Shown here in pieces: positions 24,142 through 34,234 of a DNA stretch of 64,000 nucleotides. Numbering within the stretch: the first letter of the stretch is position 1; each line of letters opens with the position of its first letter. The position numbers and the translations under genes are program-made. The stretch is from assembly GCA_902781215.1 (NCBI GenBank), contig CACZIO010000003.1, positions 24,281 through 88,280 on the forward strand. The letters run 5' to 3'. The notes beneath the pieces were generated by a model, which saw only the letters and a list, made by a program, of their open reading frames with translations, ran no database searches and had not been told where the DNA came from. The stretch is from an uncultured Lachnospiraceae bacterium. GTDB taxonomy: Bacteria > Bacillota > Clostridia > Lachnospirales > Lachnospiraceae.

Positions 24142-26433
24142 ATGGCTCTGCAGGGCAGAAATAACCGTTCAAATTCATATCAGAGAACCGGATCCGGACA
24201 GAAAAAAAACGGGCAGGACCGGAGAACGGCCATGTTTGACCTCTATGAGATGGAGCAGACAGGGAAGAATCATTCCGAAGAGGCCTCTGCGGAAGAACGC
24301 CCCTACCGGGAGCGTCACCGTGTCGAGCTGCGTTCACAGGAGACGAGATATACCGGAGAAAATGATCCGGGCTATCCGGACAGATACGGCCGCGGCGTGG
24401 AGGCGGATCTTCTGACCGGCACAGGCAGTTCCCGCAGGAGAGTCGTTCGCGGCAACACACCGGGAGGACGCCGGACATCACTGCCCGCGCCCTCTTATTT
24501 CAGAAGACCGGAAGAACTGACCCGGAATACATCCCAGACTGCCGCCGGACCCGCCAGGACGCCCGCTTCCTCCGGGAACAGTGGAAATCGTGAGCTGGCG
24601 GCGGATCTCTTTGCACCGAGAGGAGCTGTATCCGGAAATGCTTCCGCACAGAGCCGGTACCGGGCAGGGAGGACTGCGGACACCGGATATTCACCTGTGC
24701 AGGACCGGTACCGGGCGGGAAGGGCAGCGGAGACCGGATATTCACCTGCGCAGGACCGGTACCGGGCAGGGAGGACAGCGGACGCCGGATATTTGCCTGT
24801 GCAGGACCGGTACCGGGCGGGAAGGGCAGCGGAGACCGGGAATACTGCTGCACAGAGCCGGTACCGCACCGGACGAGTTGCGGATCCCGCACAGAACCGG
24901 AGTCAGGCGCCGCAGTGGAGCGCACAGGTGCGAAATGACAACCGGCCCCGCTCCGGCCAGGGATCTGCGCCCGCTCTGCAGGAGTGGGAGAGCATCGGCA
25001 GCCGCCGGACAGGTGCCGCCTCGCGGGGGGAAACGCAGAACCCGCGCAGTCAGAGGTATGAGCGGACACCGGGAGCATTCCGATTCCCGACAGATCTAGA
25101 AAACCAGCCTCCTTCGGGAGGAGGAGTCCCTGCCTGGAGGCGTCCGCAGGCGCGGCCGCCCTACAGAGATGAGAGAGACGAATTCGCGCCCGACGAGGAC
25201 TTCTATACAGATTATTCCGGAATGGAAGAGCATGCTCCGGAGGATGACGAAGACCGGCAGGGAGGCCGGCGCCGCCGTCAGCGCCTGGTACAGCGCAGAG
25301 ACCGTGAACGCGAGCTCCGCAGGACCTGGCTGATCTTGGGTGGGAGCGCCCTGGCTGCACTCCTGGTGCTCTTCCTGATCATCCATACTGTGATCGGCCT
25401 CCTTCACAAGAGCAAACCGGGTCCTGCGGACGCCGGTACACAGACCGCTTCCGCGCAGGAGGAGAGTGCGGAGGGGCAGGCGCAGGACAGTGCCGGCACT
25501 GAGCAGAATCCGGATGCGGTATCAGCACCTGCTGCAGAGGGTGCAGATGAACAGGCGGAGGGAGCGGAAGCTCCTGCGGGACCTGATGAAGCTCAGCCGA
25601 CAGACGGACAGACGGGGACAGAGACGGAAGCCGGAACGGAGACGGGAGCTGCTGCCGGCGCAGAGCCGCAGACTGCAGAACAGCAGCCCGGCACGGAAAC
25701 GCAGACGGCTTCCGGAGAGACTCCGGCGGAAACACCCGGGACACCGGCGGAAACACATGAGGAGGGGACGGAGTCTGTGCAGACGAGCCCGGATGCTGCT
25801 GCGCAGGCGGAGGCCGGCGCCGGCACGCAGGTGACGGCATCGGACGTCTCCGGTGTCTCTTATTCCGGCCAGGATGACTGGCGCCTGATCCTGGTCAATC
25901 CCTGGCACCATCTCCCGGAAAACTACACGGTGGAGACCACTACGCTGACCAATGGAGAATCCGTCGACAGCCGCTGCTATCAGGCCCTGATGGACATGCT
26001 GGAGGACTGCCGCGCGGCCGGGGGTACGCCCATTGTGTGTTCCTCCTACAGACCGCATGAAAAACAGGTTACACTCTTCGAAAACCAGGTCAAACCTCTT
26101 ATGGCCGCCGGGATGACCCGGGAGGAGGCCGAAAAAGAGGCGGGGACCGTCGTCGCCGTACCGGGGACCAGTGAGCATGAGCTGGGACTGGCGGTCGACA
26201 TCTGTGACACAAACAATCAGCTTCTGGATACGTCCCAGGCCGATACGCCGACCCAGAAGTGGCTGATGGCCCACTGCTACGACTATGGATTTATCCTCCG
26301 CTATCCGGAGGACAAGGTAGATGTCACAGGCATTATCTATGAACCCTGGCACTATCGCTATGTCGGAGCAGAGGCTGCTGCCCGGATCCGCGACAGAGGA
26401 ATCTGCCTGGAGGAATATCTGACGCAGAACTGA
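24142..26433 (+). CDS. Membrane-anchored VanY-type D,D-carboxypeptidase with long repetitive N-terminal region
   Basis: The 763-residue protein has a cytoplasmic low-complexity part (1-395), a membrane segment (WLILGGSALAALLVLFLIIHTVIGLL), a Glu/Thr/Ala-rich spacer and a C-terminal M15B peptidase domain. Catalytic features are SSYRPHEKQ, GTSEHELGLAVDI (zinc His and Asp) and EPWHYRYVG (zinc His). It would trim terminal D-Ala from muropeptides outside the cell. Residues about 171-255 are five 17-residue tandem repeats of the type DRYRAGRAAETGYSPAQ, encoded by a 51-base minisatellite. The start at 24142 follows CGAGGTGCCGG. A paralogue lies directly downstream. Confidence 0.9.
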   Translation: MALQGRNNRSNSYQRTGSGQKKNGQDRRTAMFDLYEMEQTGKNHSEEASAEERPYRERHRVELRSQETRYTGENDPGYPDRYGRGVEADLLTGTGSSRRRVVRGNTPGGRRTSLPAPSYFRRPEELTRNTSQTAAGPARTPASSGNSGNRELAADLFAPRGAVSGNASAQSRYRAGRTADTGYSPVQDRYRAGRAAETGYSPAQDRYRAGRTADAGYLPVQDRYRAGRAAETGNTAAQSRYRTGRVADPAQNRSQAPQWSAQVRNDNRPRSGQGSAPALQEWESIGSRRTGAASRGETQNPRSQRYERTPGAFRFPTDLENQPPSGGGVPAWRRPQARPPYRDERDEFAPDEDFYTDYSGMEEHAPEDDEDRQGGRRRRQRLVQRRDRERELRRTWLILGGSALAALLVLFLIIHTVIGLLHKSKPGPADAGTQTASAQEESAEGQAQDSAGTEQNPDAVSAPAAEGADEQAEGAEAPAGPDEAQPTDGQTGTETEAGTETGAAAGAEPQTAEQQPGTETQTASGETPAETPGTPAETHEEGTESVQTSPDAAAQAEAGAGTQVTASDVSGVSYSGQDDWRLILVNPWHHLPENYTVETTTLTNGESVDSRCYQALMDMLEDCRAAGGTPIVCSSYRPHEKQVTLFENQVKPLMAAGMTREEAEKEAGTVVAVPGTSEHELGLAVDICDTNNQLLDTSQADTPTQKWLMAHCYDYGFILRYPEDKVDVTGIIYEPWHYRYVGAEAAARIRDRGICLEEYLTQN
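24652..24906 (+). repeat. 51-base tandem repeat, five copies, inside the first VanY-type gene
   Basis: Units start at 24652, 24703, 24754, 24805 and 24856, exactly 51 bases apart. Copies 1 and 3 (GRTAD...) resemble each other, as do copies 2 and 4 (GRAAET...), so the array appears to have grown as 102-base dimers. Copy 5 is the most diverged. Confidence 0.85.
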
Positions 26434-26590
26434 ACAGAATATGGAATCAATGTGAGCAACGAGTAAATATCATGCGGCCCGGAGGACCTGCCGGGTCTGA
26501 AGAACACAGGGCTATGTCCTGGCATCTCCGGGCAGCCGGCAGGTGCGGACGCAAACCACTACAGCTGCAGGAAGGCGGAACAACAACAGG

Positions 26591-28180
26591 ATGCAATTTA
26601 ATTCAGACAAAATCAGGACGGCCGCCGGGAAACTCCTGCAGTCACTGCGCAAATGCGCGGCAGCACTTTTATCGATCATCAGAGCAGCGGGAAGGCTGAT
26701 GAAAACACTTGCCGGAGGGCTCTCCGCCATCAGCCGTAAAGCCTGCGCGTCAAAGGGCAGGCTCGCTGAATACGGACAGAAAGCCGCAGCCGCGGCCGGG
26801 AAGATTCCCGGTGCAGCCCGGCGACTGTCCGGCAGGGCGGCAAGTTTTTTTTCGACCCTTGGAAAAAAAGCTGCATCCGCAGCCGGCGGACTGCCTTCTC
26901 TCGGGGAAAAGATATCCTCCGGCGCAAAAAGGTGCCTGACCTCCGTCAGGGCCGGTGCGCGCAGCCTTTCCGGGAAAGCCGCCGGCAGCCGCAAAGCAAA
27001 AACCGCGGTGGAGAGAAAACCCCTGGAAGCTTCCTCCTCTGACGGAAACCGGGCGGAAGCACCCGCTTCCGGAGCAAACAGGCCGGAAGCCCTTCCACCT
27101 GCTGTTAAGACAGAACGGAAACCTGTTGTTCCTGTATCGTCAGCGGGCGCTGCCCGAAAAAAGAAGAATAAAAAACCGGTCCGCCGCGCCGAAGGCAAAT
27201 ACACAAAGAGGCGGCGCAGGAACCTGCGCGAACGCAGACTTTCCGCGATCGCGGCGGGCTCTGCTGTCCTGCTGCTGATCATGGCAGCGGTCTTTGCAGC
27301 TGTCTCGCTCTTCGGACCTCAGATGCGCGAACCGGCGGAGGTATCCACGTCCGTCTCGACGGAGGGGAACGAAGCTTTCCGCGGAGAGCGGGAGGGCGCG
27401 GAGAAGATTCCCTTCGGGACCTCCTTCCGGGGCCTGACGGAGAGCTCCAGGGAAAATCTCAGTGGGATCCGGCGTCAGATGGAAGAGTCCCTGCGGGAGG
27501 AATACATGCAGATCCTGGACCGGGGGGAGGGAGATTCCTTCCACACAGCTTCCGCAGCCGGGAACAAACTGTGGAAGAAGGTCCGCAGGGAGAGGAGAGA
27601 AGAGCTCCGGAAGGACCCGCTCCTGATCCTGGTCAACAAGTGGCACTATCTGCCGGAGGACTACGAGGTGGAACCGGTGGACCTGCCCAATGGTCAGAGA
27701 ATCGGCAGTACCTGCTATGAACAGCTGGAACAGATGCTGGCGGACTGCGCGGAAGCCGGCGGAACCCCGATCGTCTGCTCCGGCTACAGACCCCACTGGT
27801 ACCAGGTCAACCTCTTCGATGCCCAGATCGACCGCTGGCTCTATGCCGGCTATGGACAGGAGGAGGCGGAGGCCTACGCGGCGACCGCCGTCGCCATTCC
27901 CGGCACCAGCGAGCACGAACTTGGGCTGGCGGCAGATATCTATTCCAGCGAAAACATGGACCTGGACGAGAGCCAGGTGAATACCTTCACCCAGCAGTGG
28001 CTCATGGAGAACTCCTGGCGCTATGGATTTGTCCTGCGTTACCCCCAGGACAAATCCGACATTACCGGAATCATTTTTGAACCCTGGCATTACCGCTATG
28101 TCGGCAAAAAGCATGCAAAAAAAATCTTTGACGCCGGGATCTGTCTGGAGGAATACCTGGACGAGACAGAGCATCCCTGA
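26591..28180 (+). CDS. Second membrane-anchored VanY-type D,D-carboxypeptidase
   Basis: The 529-residue protein has a very basic Ala/Lys/Arg-rich N-terminal region and one membrane segment (AGSAVLLLIMAAVFAAVSLF). An extracellular linker and an M15B domain follow: LILVNKWHYLPEDYEVE, CSGYRPHWYQ, GTSEHELGLAADI and EPWHYRYVG, with both zinc His and the Asp present. The start is uncertain: ATG 26591 has GGAAGG 15 bases upstream, and a GTG at 26543 is possible. The M15 domain is clearly homologous to that of the upstream gene, so the pair is a tandem duplication. The N-terminal regions are unrelated to each other. Confidence 0.88.
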   Translation: MQFNSDKIRTAAGKLLQSLRKCAAALLSIIRAAGRLMKTLAGGLSAISRKACASKGRLAEYGQKAAAAAGKIPGAARRLSGRAASFFSTLGKKAASAAGGLPSLGEKISSGAKRCLTSVRAGARSLSGKAAGSRKAKTAVERKPLEASSSDGNRAEAPASGANRPEALPPAVKTERKPVVPVSSAGAARKKKNKKPVRRAEGKYTKRRRRNLRERRLSAIAAGSAVLLLIMAAVFAAVSLFGPQMREPAEVSTSVSTEGNEAFRGEREGAEKIPFGTSFRGLTESSRENLSGIRRQMEESLREEYMQILDRGEGDSFHTASAAGNKLWKKVRRERREELRKDPLLILVNKWHYLPEDYEVEPVDLPNGQRIGSTCYEQLEQMLADCAEAGGTPIVCSGYRPHWYQVNLFDAQIDRWLYAGYGQEEAEAYAATAVAIPGTSEHELGLAADIYSSENMDLDESQVNTFTQQWLMENSWRYGFVLRYPQDKSDITGIIFEPWHYRYVGKKHAKKIFDAGICLEEYLDETEHP

Positions 28181-28276
28181 CGGGCGTATGCGCCGTCACA
28201 CATCAACCTGTTTTCAATATTCATAAGATCCCGGAGCCTTTGCAGGTCTCCGGAGACCGAAAGAGAGGTTTCATAT

Positions 28277-29914
28277 ATGAACCAGGATGTGATCTATATT
28301 ACAGGACATCAGCACCCGGATACCGACTCCATTGCGGCGGCGATCGGCTACGCCTTTTTCAAGCGCGCGAATGGTATCAAAGCGGTACCCTGCAGACTTG
28401 GAAAACTCGGCACGGAGACCAAGTATCTCCTCAAGCGCTTCGGCTTTGAGGAACCCATGCTGCTCGAGGACGCACGTGTCAAGATGTCCGAGATCGAGAT
28501 CGACGAGCCTACGACGATCATGCCGGACAAGACCATCTACGAAGCGATCCAGCTCATGCACGGCGCGGGCAAGCAGACCTGCGGCGTCGTGGACGAGGAG
28601 GACCGTGTGGTCGGCATGCTCACCATGAATGACATCGGCCTGGTCGCCATGGGCGACACCGCCAGCACCGAAAAGCTGCTGGAGGATATCGCCCCCGAAA
28701 ACATCAACACGGCCATCAGCGGCAGGATCATTTACCGGGCTCCTGACCGCCATATCCGCGGCAAGGTCTCCGTCATCGCCATCACCAAGGAGGACCTGGC
28801 CATCCACGATGTCCAGGACAAGATCGTGGTCGCGGGCGACGATCCCGAGGCTCAGAAGCACCTGATCGAGATGGGGGCCGGCATGCTGATCCTGGTCCGC
28901 GCGGATGAGGTCAGTGAGGAGGTCCTGGAGGCGGCCAGGGAACACGGCTGTTCCGTCATCATTTCCGGCCACAGCACCATGAACACCTCCCGCTACACCT
29001 ATTTCGCGCCGCCCATCAGCAAGATCATGGCGACCAAGGTCGTCAAGTTCTATGCCAATGAGCTCGCGGAGGATGTCGGGGCCAAGATGATGCGCACGCG
29101 TTACCACGCCTATCCAATCGTGGATGAAAACGACAGGATCGTGGGCTGCGCGTCCCGCTACCACATCATGAACAGCCGCAACAAGAAGATCATCCTGGTG
29201 GACCACAACGAGTTCTCCCAGTCGGTCCGCGCGATCGACAAGGCGGAAGTCCTGGAGGTCATTGATCACCACAGGATCAACGACTTCTCCACCAAGCGGC
29301 CTGTCGCCTTCCGCAATGAGATCATCGGCAGCACGGCGACCATCGTCGCGACCATGTTCCGCGAGAACCAGATCCCGATTCCCCAGAACCTGGCCGGACT
29401 CCTCCTGGGCGCCATCCTCTCCGACACGCTCAAATTCCAGTCCCCGACGACCACAGAGAAGGACAAACGCACCGCCAACATCCTGGCCGCCATCGCGGAC
29501 CTCGACATCGATGAATTTGCGGCGGACATGTTCTCCGTCGGCGCCGACATCAAGGGCAAGAGCATCACGGAGCTCCTCAACCAGGACATCAAGTACTTCG
29601 AGATCGAGAGCTGCAGGACCATGGTCTCTCAGGTCATCGTCTCCACCTTCAAGGCGCTTGAGGGCATGCAGGACGAGATCCAGTCTGTCCTCGATGAGTT
29701 CACGAAGAAAAAGAACCTCGACCTCTGCCTGATGGTCTTCACCAGCATCCTGGACAACGGTTCCATCGTATACCGCTCCGGCGAAAAGGCGGACTGGGCC
29801 CTGGAGGCCTTCCCCGACAAGGAGGAAGAGACCCACTCCCTCCAGCAGGGGATCCTCTCCAGAAAGTCCCAGATCATCCCCATCCTCACTGGAACAATAC
29901 AAAAGTACGCATAA
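28277..29914 (+). CDS. ppaC: Manganese-dependent inorganic pyrophosphatase with regulatory CBS and DRTGG domains
   Basis: Hydrolyses pyrophosphate to drive biosynthetic reactions. The 545-residue protein has the DHH-type N-terminal motif GHQHPDTDSIAAAIGYA. A regulatory insert follows with paired CBS segments (TIMPDKTIYEAIQLM; YHAYPIVDENDRIVGCAS) and a DRTGG-type domain between them. The catalytic part resumes with VDHNEFSQSV, EVIDHHRINDF and GAILSDTLKFQSPT. Insert-containing forms are known to be controlled by adenine nucleotides. AGAGAGG precedes the ATG. hslO starts 7 bases after its stop, so the two are co-transcribed. Confidence 0.96.
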   Translation: MNQDVIYITGHQHPDTDSIAAAIGYAFFKRANGIKAVPCRLGKLGTETKYLLKRFGFEEPMLLEDARVKMSEIEIDEPTTIMPDKTIYEAIQLMHGAGKQTCGVVDEEDRVVGMLTMNDIGLVAMGDTASTEKLLEDIAPENINTAISGRIIYRAPDRHIRGKVSVIAITKEDLAIHDVQDKIVVAGDDPEAQKHLIEMGAGMLILVRADEVSEEVLEAAREHGCSVIISGHSTMNTSRYTYFAPPISKIMATKVVKFYANELAEDVGAKMMRTRYHAYPIVDENDRIVGCASRYHIMNSRNKKIILVDHNEFSQSVRAIDKAEVLEVIDHHRINDFSTKRPVAFRNEIIGSTATIVATMFRENQIPIPQNLAGLLLGAILSDTLKFQSPTTTEKDKRTANILAAIADLDIDEFAADMFSVGADIKGKSITELLNQDIKYFEIESCRTMVSQVIVSTFKALEGMQDEIQSVLDEFTKKKNLDLCLMVFTSILDNGSIVYRSGEKADWALEAFPDKEEETHSLQQGILSRKSQIIPILTGTIQKYA

Positions 29915-29921
29915 AGCAGAT

Positions 29922-30842
29922 ATGACACATATGGAAAATTATAAAGACACTATGATCCGCGCGGTCGCGGCGGATGCCCAGATCAACGCATTTGCCATCA
30001 CCTCGCGCGACCTGACAGAGACAGCCAGACAGGCCCACAATACCAGCCCCATCGCGACGGCAGCCCTCGGACGCGCCATGTCCGGGGCCCTGATGATGGC
30101 CGACATGCTCAAGGGCCCCAGGGACCTGCTCACACTCCAGATCGACGGCGACGGTCCCATGCAGGGCCTCGTGGTCACGGCAGATAACAAAGGAAATGTC
30201 AAGGGCTATGTCAAGAACCCTTCCGTCATCCTGCCCCCCAATGCGCAGGGCCACCTCAATGTCGGCGGCGCGATCGGGGCCGGCACCCTGACCGTCATCC
30301 GGGACATGAACCTCAAGGATCCCTATATCGGACAGATTCCCCTCGTGACCGGCGAGATCGCCGAGGACCTGACGGCCTACTATGCCCAGTCGGAGCAGAT
30401 TCCCTCCTCGGTCGGGCTGGGCGTTCTGATGAACAGGGACAATACTGTCCGCAGAGCCGGCGGCTTTGTCGTCCAGCTCATGCCCTTCGCCGACGAGGAA
30501 GTGATCAGCCGCCTGGAGGAAAACATCCGGGGAATCAGCTCCGTGACCGCCATGCTGGAGGAGGAGAATACACCCGACCACCTTCTGGAGACGGTTCTGC
30601 GGGGCTTTGACCTCCAGATCAATACCAGGGAGGATGTCCGCTTCCACTGCAACTGCAGCCGCGAGCGCTTCGAGAGGGGCCTGATCCTCCTCGGGGAAAA
30701 AGAACTGGAGAGTATCGCGGCAGAGGGAAAGGAAATCGAACTGCACTGTCAGTTCTGCAGCCGTTCCTATAAATATACACCGGACGAGATCCAGCGGCTC
30801 AGGATGATTGCAAAACAGCCTGCAGCTGACTATAATAAATAA
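29922..30842 (+). CDS. hslO: Hsp33 redox-regulated chaperone
   Basis: Cytosolic holdase chaperone that becomes active on oxidation. The 306-residue protein shows the Hsp33 order: TARQAHNTSPIATAALGRAM, LLTLQIDGDGPMQGL, GAGTLTVIRDMNLKDPY and EQIPSSVGLGVLM. The C-terminal zinc-binding redox switch is CNC...CQFC. An alternative start is the ATG at 29931; neither has a strong ribosome binding site, in line with translational coupling to ppaC 7 bases upstream. Confidence 0.95.
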   Translation: MTHMENYKDTMIRAVAADAQINAFAITSRDLTETARQAHNTSPIATAALGRAMSGALMMADMLKGPRDLLTLQIDGDGPMQGLVVTADNKGNVKGYVKNPSVILPPNAQGHLNVGGAIGAGTLTVIRDMNLKDPYIGQIPLVTGEIAEDLTAYYAQSEQIPSSVGLGVLMNRDNTVRRAGGFVVQLMPFADEEVISRLEENIRGISSVTAMLEEENTPDHLLETVLRGFDLQINTREDVRFHCNCSRERFERGLILLGEKELESIAAEGKEIELHCQFCSRSYKYTPDEIQRLRMIAKQPAADYNK

Positions 30843-31011
30843 GCCTGAATTTTATGACTTAAAACGACTGACATAGCAGACACCGGGACAGGGATCTCAG
30901 TGTTGCCGGCCGGCATTTCCGCCCGGGGTATGCGCACCTGCGGTCCGGCCGGTCCGGTTGTTATCATCACGTTGCGTTTGAGGGCAGAGGCCCTGAATGT
31001 GAGGATCGAAT

Positions 31012-32682
31012 ATGTTTTGTGGAAAGTGCGGCGCCAGGCTTCCTGAGGATGCGGTTGCATGTGACAAGTGCGGAGCACCGGTGAGGATTCGCCCTGAAGC
31101 TGCGGAATATATGGAAAATAAGGAAAAAACATCTGGAAAAACATCTGAAAAAACGTCAGGAAAAACGTCTGAAAAAACGACAGAGGGCGGGCAGTCCGCG
31201 ACCAGCCGGAAGGTGAAAAACAACGGCAGAAAGAACGGGAACTCTTCAGGATCCCACCGCAAAAAAAACAGGCATCCGGAGGGGAATAAAACATCCCGCG
31301 GACAGGAAAACCGGAATGCGGAAAATCATACCCGCCGTAAGAAACAGGCACCTGCAGAAGAACATGAGCAGCCCCGCCGGAGGACTGTGCCGGCGGCGGA
31401 AGAGCCTGCACGCAGACAACCGGCCCCGAAACCGGTGAAAACCGCCCTTGTGGAACGCCCGGTATACGAAGATATGGATGCCTATCTGGCCTCACTGCCG
31501 ATGCAGGAACAGCTGCGCAGGAGGATCGCGCAGATCCGCCACCGCAGAGAAGAGGCTGCGGAGGCGCGCCGGATGCAGACCCATCTGGACCGGGCGGCCC
31601 GATACTATGAGACGGAACCGGATTCAGCAGCCGGAGCACCGGCTGTCTTGCCGTTTTCCGCCCTTTCCAGGGCCCTGTCACGGATCCCTACGGAAGCCCA
31701 GTCCACGGAACCGGAAGAAGTTCCGGATACAGATCCTTCTCTGATCGAGGAAGAGATCTCCCGTGAGCGGGAGGCGAAAACCCGTGCCAGGATCGAGAAA
31801 TCAGAGAACGGGAAAGCCTCTTTCGCGGAGCAGCGGAAGACGGAGGAAGCTTCCGTGCATCCGGCTCCGGAGGATGTATGTCTGCAGGAGCCTGCCGGGA
31901 AACAGGACCGGCCCCTGACGGAAGCCGGGCCGGCTCCGAAGGATGCCCGGCCTGCACAGGCCCCGCAGGCAGTCATGGCCGAAGAGCCGGAGACGGCAGA
32001 GGAAGAGACAGCGGCGGAGGCTGCCGGGTCTGCAGAGTCCCAGCCGGAAGCTGCACAGGCCCCGCAGACAGTCATGGCCGAGGAGCCGGAGACGGCAGAG
32101 GAAGAGACAGCGGCGGAGCCTGCCGGGCCGGCAGAGTCCCAACCGGAAGCTGAACAGGTCACGCAGACAGCTGCGGCCAGGGAGCCCGAGACCGTTGAAG
32201 AGCCCCTTGACCGCTCACCTGATACTGTTGCAGCTGCGGCCTCCGCAGCCGAATCCGCGGAGCAGGCGGAATGGATCGAACAGGAGACCCGCAAACGTGT
32301 TCAGCAGGCGCTCGCGGAGCAGGCCGAACGTGCCCGCAGGCAGAGCAGGGAACAGCGGATCGAAGATGCCCGGCTCCTTAAGCGGTACCGGGAGGATATG
32401 CCGGATCAGATCGATGAGACGCTGGGCAGATACGGTCTGTCCAAGGATGCGGCCGTCCGTCTGGGCACCCTTCTGCTGATCGTGATCCTGAGTGTGATCT
32501 ACGTGGCGGGGAGAGGCAGGCAGCCTGCAGTGGATACCACTGTCCCGCGCGCGGGTGAAGGAGCGACCGGGACCCCCGCCTTCCACCAGACAGAGGAAGA
32601 GGGAACAGAGGATGCCGGTGAGATTCCTGCCGCCGGCGGTGATCTCGACAATGCCGGGTCCGGAGAGGAAGCAGAGCAGTAA
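31012..32682 (+). CDS. Zinc-ribbon membrane protein with long repetitive acidic region
   Basis: The N-terminus is a zinc ribbon (MFCGKCGARLP...ACDKCGAPV). A Lys/Thr/Ser repeat (EKTSGKTSEKTSGKT), a long charged low-complexity region and one membrane segment near the C-terminus (LGTLLLIVILSVIYVAG) follow. Residues about 316-385 contain two 33-residue repeats plus a partial third (VMAEEPETAEEETAAE...), encoded by 99-base units starting at 31957 and 32056. Zinc-ribbon plus membrane anchor proteins are common in Clostridia, with no defined role. The topology suggests a cytoplasmic ribbon and a short external tail. GAGG precedes the ATG by 7 bases. Confidence 0.7.
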   Translation: MFCGKCGARLPEDAVACDKCGAPVRIRPEAAEYMENKEKTSGKTSEKTSGKTSEKTTEGGQSATSRKVKNNGRKNGNSSGSHRKKNRHPEGNKTSRGQENRNAENHTRRKKQAPAEEHEQPRRRTVPAAEEPARRQPAPKPVKTALVERPVYEDMDAYLASLPMQEQLRRRIAQIRHRREEAAEARRMQTHLDRAARYYETEPDSAAGAPAVLPFSALSRALSRIPTEAQSTEPEEVPDTDPSLIEEEISREREAKTRARIEKSENGKASFAEQRKTEEASVHPAPEDVCLQEPAGKQDRPLTEAGPAPKDARPAQAPQAVMAEEPETAEEETAAEAAGSAESQPEAAQAPQTVMAEEPETAEEETAAEPAGPAESQPEAEQVTQTAAAREPETVEEPLDRSPDTVAAAASAAESAEQAEWIEQETRKRVQQALAEQAERARRQSREQRIEDARLLKRYREDMPDQIDETLGRYGLSKDAAVRLGTLLLIVILSVIYVAGRGRQPAVDTTVPRAGEGATGTPAFHQTEEEGTEDAGEIPAAGGDLDNAGSGEEAEQ

Positions 32683-32784
32683 AGCCTGCCGGACATGGCG
32701 CTATGTAACATAATTGCTGCGGTGCAGCAGGGAAAATGTAATAAAGAAATTGCAATAAAGTAAATGCAGTAAAGGAGTTACCAT

Positions 32785-34152
32785 ATGTCAACAGAGACGC
32801 AACGGGAAACATTGGGGAGCCGCCTCGGCTTTATTCTGATCAGCGCGGGATGCGCGATCGGAATCGGTAACGTCTGGAGATTTCCATATCTGTGCGGACA
32901 GTACGGCGGCGGCGCTTTTGTCATGATCTATCTTTTCTTCCTGGCGGTTCTCGGACTTCCCGCCATGTGCATGGAGTTTGCCATTGGCCGCGCCGCGAAG
33001 AAAAGCCCGGTGCGTATGTACAGAGAGCTGGAGCCGAAGGGCTCCCGCTGGCACATCCACAGCTTTTTCTGCCTGATCGGCAATTACATTCTGATGATGT
33101 TCTATACCACAGTCGCCGGCTGGATGCTGCGCTACTTTTTCCTCGAGTGCATGGGTACTTTTGAGGGACTGGATCCGGACGGTGTCGCGGGCGTTTTTGC
33201 GGACGGTCTGGCCAATCCTGCAGCCCAGGTGGGCTTTATGGGCATCATCGTTGTCGCCGGCTGCCTGGTCAATATGCAGGGCCTGCAGAGCGGACTGGAG
33301 AAGGTGACCAAGGTGATGATGGTCCTGCTGATCGTCATTATGGCAGTTCTGGCTGTCAACAGCGTGTTCCTGCCCGGTGCAAGTGAAGGTATCGGTTATC
33401 TTCTGATTCCGGATTTTGACCGCCTTATGAATGCAGGACTCTGGAACGTCGTGTCCGCAGCCATGAACCAGGCCTTCTTTACCCTGAGTATCGGAATCGG
33501 CTCCATGGCCATCTTCGGAAGCTATATCGGCAAAGAACAGTCCCTGCTGGGAGAATCTGTCAATGTCGTGATTCTGGACACCCTGGTCGCCATCAGCTCC
33601 GGCCTGATCATCATTCCCGCCTGCTTTGCCTACGGTGTGGAATCGACGGCCGGGCCCAGCCTGATCTTTATCACGCTCCCCAACATCTTCAACCACATGC
33701 CGATCGGCAGACTCTGGGGCAGCCTCTTCTTTGTCTTCATGACATTTGCTGCTTTCTCAACAGTCCTCGCCGTGTTTGAGAACATCATGGCCATGTGCAT
33801 GGATCAGTTTGGATGGAGCCGCAAGAAGGCGGGCGCTGTCAATATCTTTGCCCTGTTCATTCTCTCCCTGCCCTGCGCGCTGGGATTCAACGTCCTCTCC
33901 TTCATCCAGCCCCTGGGCGAAGGCAGCTCCTTCCTGGATCTGGAGGACTATATCGTGAGCAATTTCCTGCTCCCTCTGGGCGCCCTGATCATGGTCCTGT
34001 TCTGCACACGCAAGAGCGGATGGGGATGGGAGAATTTCAAAAAAGAGGCAAACGAGGGCGAAGGTCTCAAGGTGGGCGACTGGATGCGCGGTTATACGAC
34101 CTGGGTGCTTCCCGCGCTGGTCATCCTCGTCTTTGTCATGGGCCTGCTCTGA
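32785..34152 (+). CDS. Sodium-dependent transporter, NSS family (LeuT fold)
   Basis: Imports an amino acid or related amine with sodium. The 455-residue protein has 11-12 membrane segments and the family hallmark GFILISAGCAIGIGNVWRFPYLCGQYGGGAF in membrane helix 1. FTLSIGIGSMAIFGSYIGKEQSL in helix 6 and FAAFSTVLAVFENIMA in helix 8 follow. AAAGGAG lies 6 bases before the ATG. The substrate is undetermined; bacterial members include tyrosine, tryptophan and branched-chain amino acid carriers. Confidence 0.93.
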   Translation: MSTETQRETLGSRLGFILISAGCAIGIGNVWRFPYLCGQYGGGAFVMIYLFFLAVLGLPAMCMEFAIGRAAKKSPVRMYRELEPKGSRWHIHSFFCLIGNYILMMFYTTVAGWMLRYFFLECMGTFEGLDPDGVAGVFADGLANPAAQVGFMGIIVVAGCLVNMQGLQSGLEKVTKVMMVLLIVIMAVLAVNSVFLPGASEGIGYLLIPDFDRLMNAGLWNVVSAAMNQAFFTLSIGIGSMAIFGSYIGKEQSLLGESVNVVILDTLVAISSGLIIIPACFAYGVESTAGPSLIFITLPNIFNHMPIGRLWGSLFFVFMTFAAFSTVLAVFENIMAMCMDQFGWSRKKAGAVNIFALFILSLPCALGFNVLSFIQPLGEGSSFLDLEDYIVSNFLLPLGALIMVLFCTRKSGWGWENFKKEANEGEGLKVGDWMRGYTTWVLPALVILVFVMGLL

Positions 34153-34234
34153 TTGACTGATCCTGATTGATCTCTCCGGCCATGCCGGAGCATGTAAACA
34201 GGCGATTCCCGCTGAAAGGAAACCGAAACAGAAG

